Source of the DNA: Thunnus maccoyii | Lineage: Eukaryota > Chordata > Actinopteri > Scombriformes > Scombridae | Reading direction: 5' to 3' | Assembly (NCBI RefSeq): GCF_910596095.1 | Contig: NC_056540.1 | Location: 13,881,001-13,945,000, forward strand | DNA: 64,000 nt | In this document: positions 63,524 through 64,000 of the stretch, piece by piece | Layout: every line of letters begins with the position of its first letter | How positions within the stretch are numbered: position 1 is the first letter of the stretch | The notes under the pieces: model-generated | What the model was told of the DNA's origin: nothing | Database searches by the model: none | Seen by the model: the letters and a program-made list of their open reading frames with translations, nothing else | Program-made: the position numbers and the translations under genes

Positions 63524-64000
63524 GTAACGCTATACAGTCAGTCATCCCAGTCAAAGCAAACACGTCATACATCATGCAGTCATACCTGCACTTAAAAATG
63601 TTATTACAAAATTTTGTCATGAGCTGATGAATCTGAGTGTAGATTTAGAAATTAGTCTCTTTAAACTCTGCACTAGTGTCCATTACTCCCCCACAGTAGA
63701 GCCGACATAAAAGCAAAGACTTCCTTGAGCAGCCATCTAAGATGCTTAAGTGGTCAGGCCCTAATGCGTACGGTGTGCCTTAAAAAAGAACTATAGGGTT
63801 TAAAGCCCAGTGAATGCACCAACAGAGAGGAAGGATGGAGTAGTGTGTGAGTGTGTGTGTATGTGTGTGCATCTTCTCTTTTACCCAGAAGAAGGAGAAG
63901 TGCCCCCCTGCTGTGAACCCAGCTGATTCCTGGAATAGAGAGGAAATGGATGAGGCAGGCTCCAAAACGTAGCGATGATACCCATTTAGCAAACAGAAAA
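63524..64000 (+). other. gabra6 intron, right edge of window
   Basis: Only intronic DNA is seen after the donor GTAACG, with a short TG run at about 63846-63870. The next exon (with EYVIMT-type sequence) was searched for and is not present before 64000. Confidence 0.6.

Overview
The window is ordinary nuclear DNA from a ray-finned (teleost) fish. The genes are split by GT-AG introns and match vertebrate families along their whole length. The spaces between genes are AT-rich and full of the short non-autonomous hAT and Tc1 elements typical of perch-like fishes. I rebuilt eleven protein-coding genes exon by exon; ten are complete and gabra6 runs off the right edge. I saw no bacterial, viral, CRISPR, tRNA or rRNA feature.

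Layout, left to right: fgf1 (+), ndfip1 (-), gnpda1 (-), hspa4 (-), uqcrq (-), gdf9 (-), sowaha (-), septin8 (+), ccng1 (+), nudcd2 (-), gabra6 (+, partial). In human these genes fall in three neighbourhoods of the long arm of chromosome 5: FGF1-NDFIP1-GNPDA1 (5q31.3), HSPA4-UQCRQ-GDF9-SOWAHA-SEPTIN8 (5q31.1) and CCNG1-NUDCD2-GABRA6 (5q34). The fish carries them in one compact 64 kb block. The genes do not form a pathway. They cover a growth factor, ubiquitin-ligase adaptor, amino-sugar deaminase, Hsp110 chaperone, complex III subunit, oocyte growth factor, ankyrin protein, septin, p53-linked cyclin, Hsp90 co-chaperone and GABA-A receptor subunit. What they share is gene order.

Spacing is tight. 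fgf1 and ndfip1 converge, with candidate poly(A) signals about 100 bp apart. ccng1 and nudcd2 converge on one palindromic poly(A) signal. nudcd2 and gabra6 are head to head with 667 bp between start codons. sowaha and septin8 are divergent.

Mobile DNA: one long degenerate Tc1 copy with transposase remains (1273-2624), a deleted Tc1 derivative, several hAT-type elements with 8-bp target duplications, a nested hAT pair in opposite orientation around uqcrq, and two CCAAT-box-bearing foldback elements beside the uqcrq and gdf9 promoters.

I found no new multigene system. The most useful leads are the shared poly(A) palindrome, a p53-like site in ccng1 intron 1, a Ser/Asp-to-His change in the septin8 G3 motif, an extra cysteine in mature Gdf9, and the CCAAT-bearing elements at two neighbouring promoters. 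Coordinates of coding exons were derived by hand from splice sites, reading phase and remembered family sequences; UTR limits are inferences.
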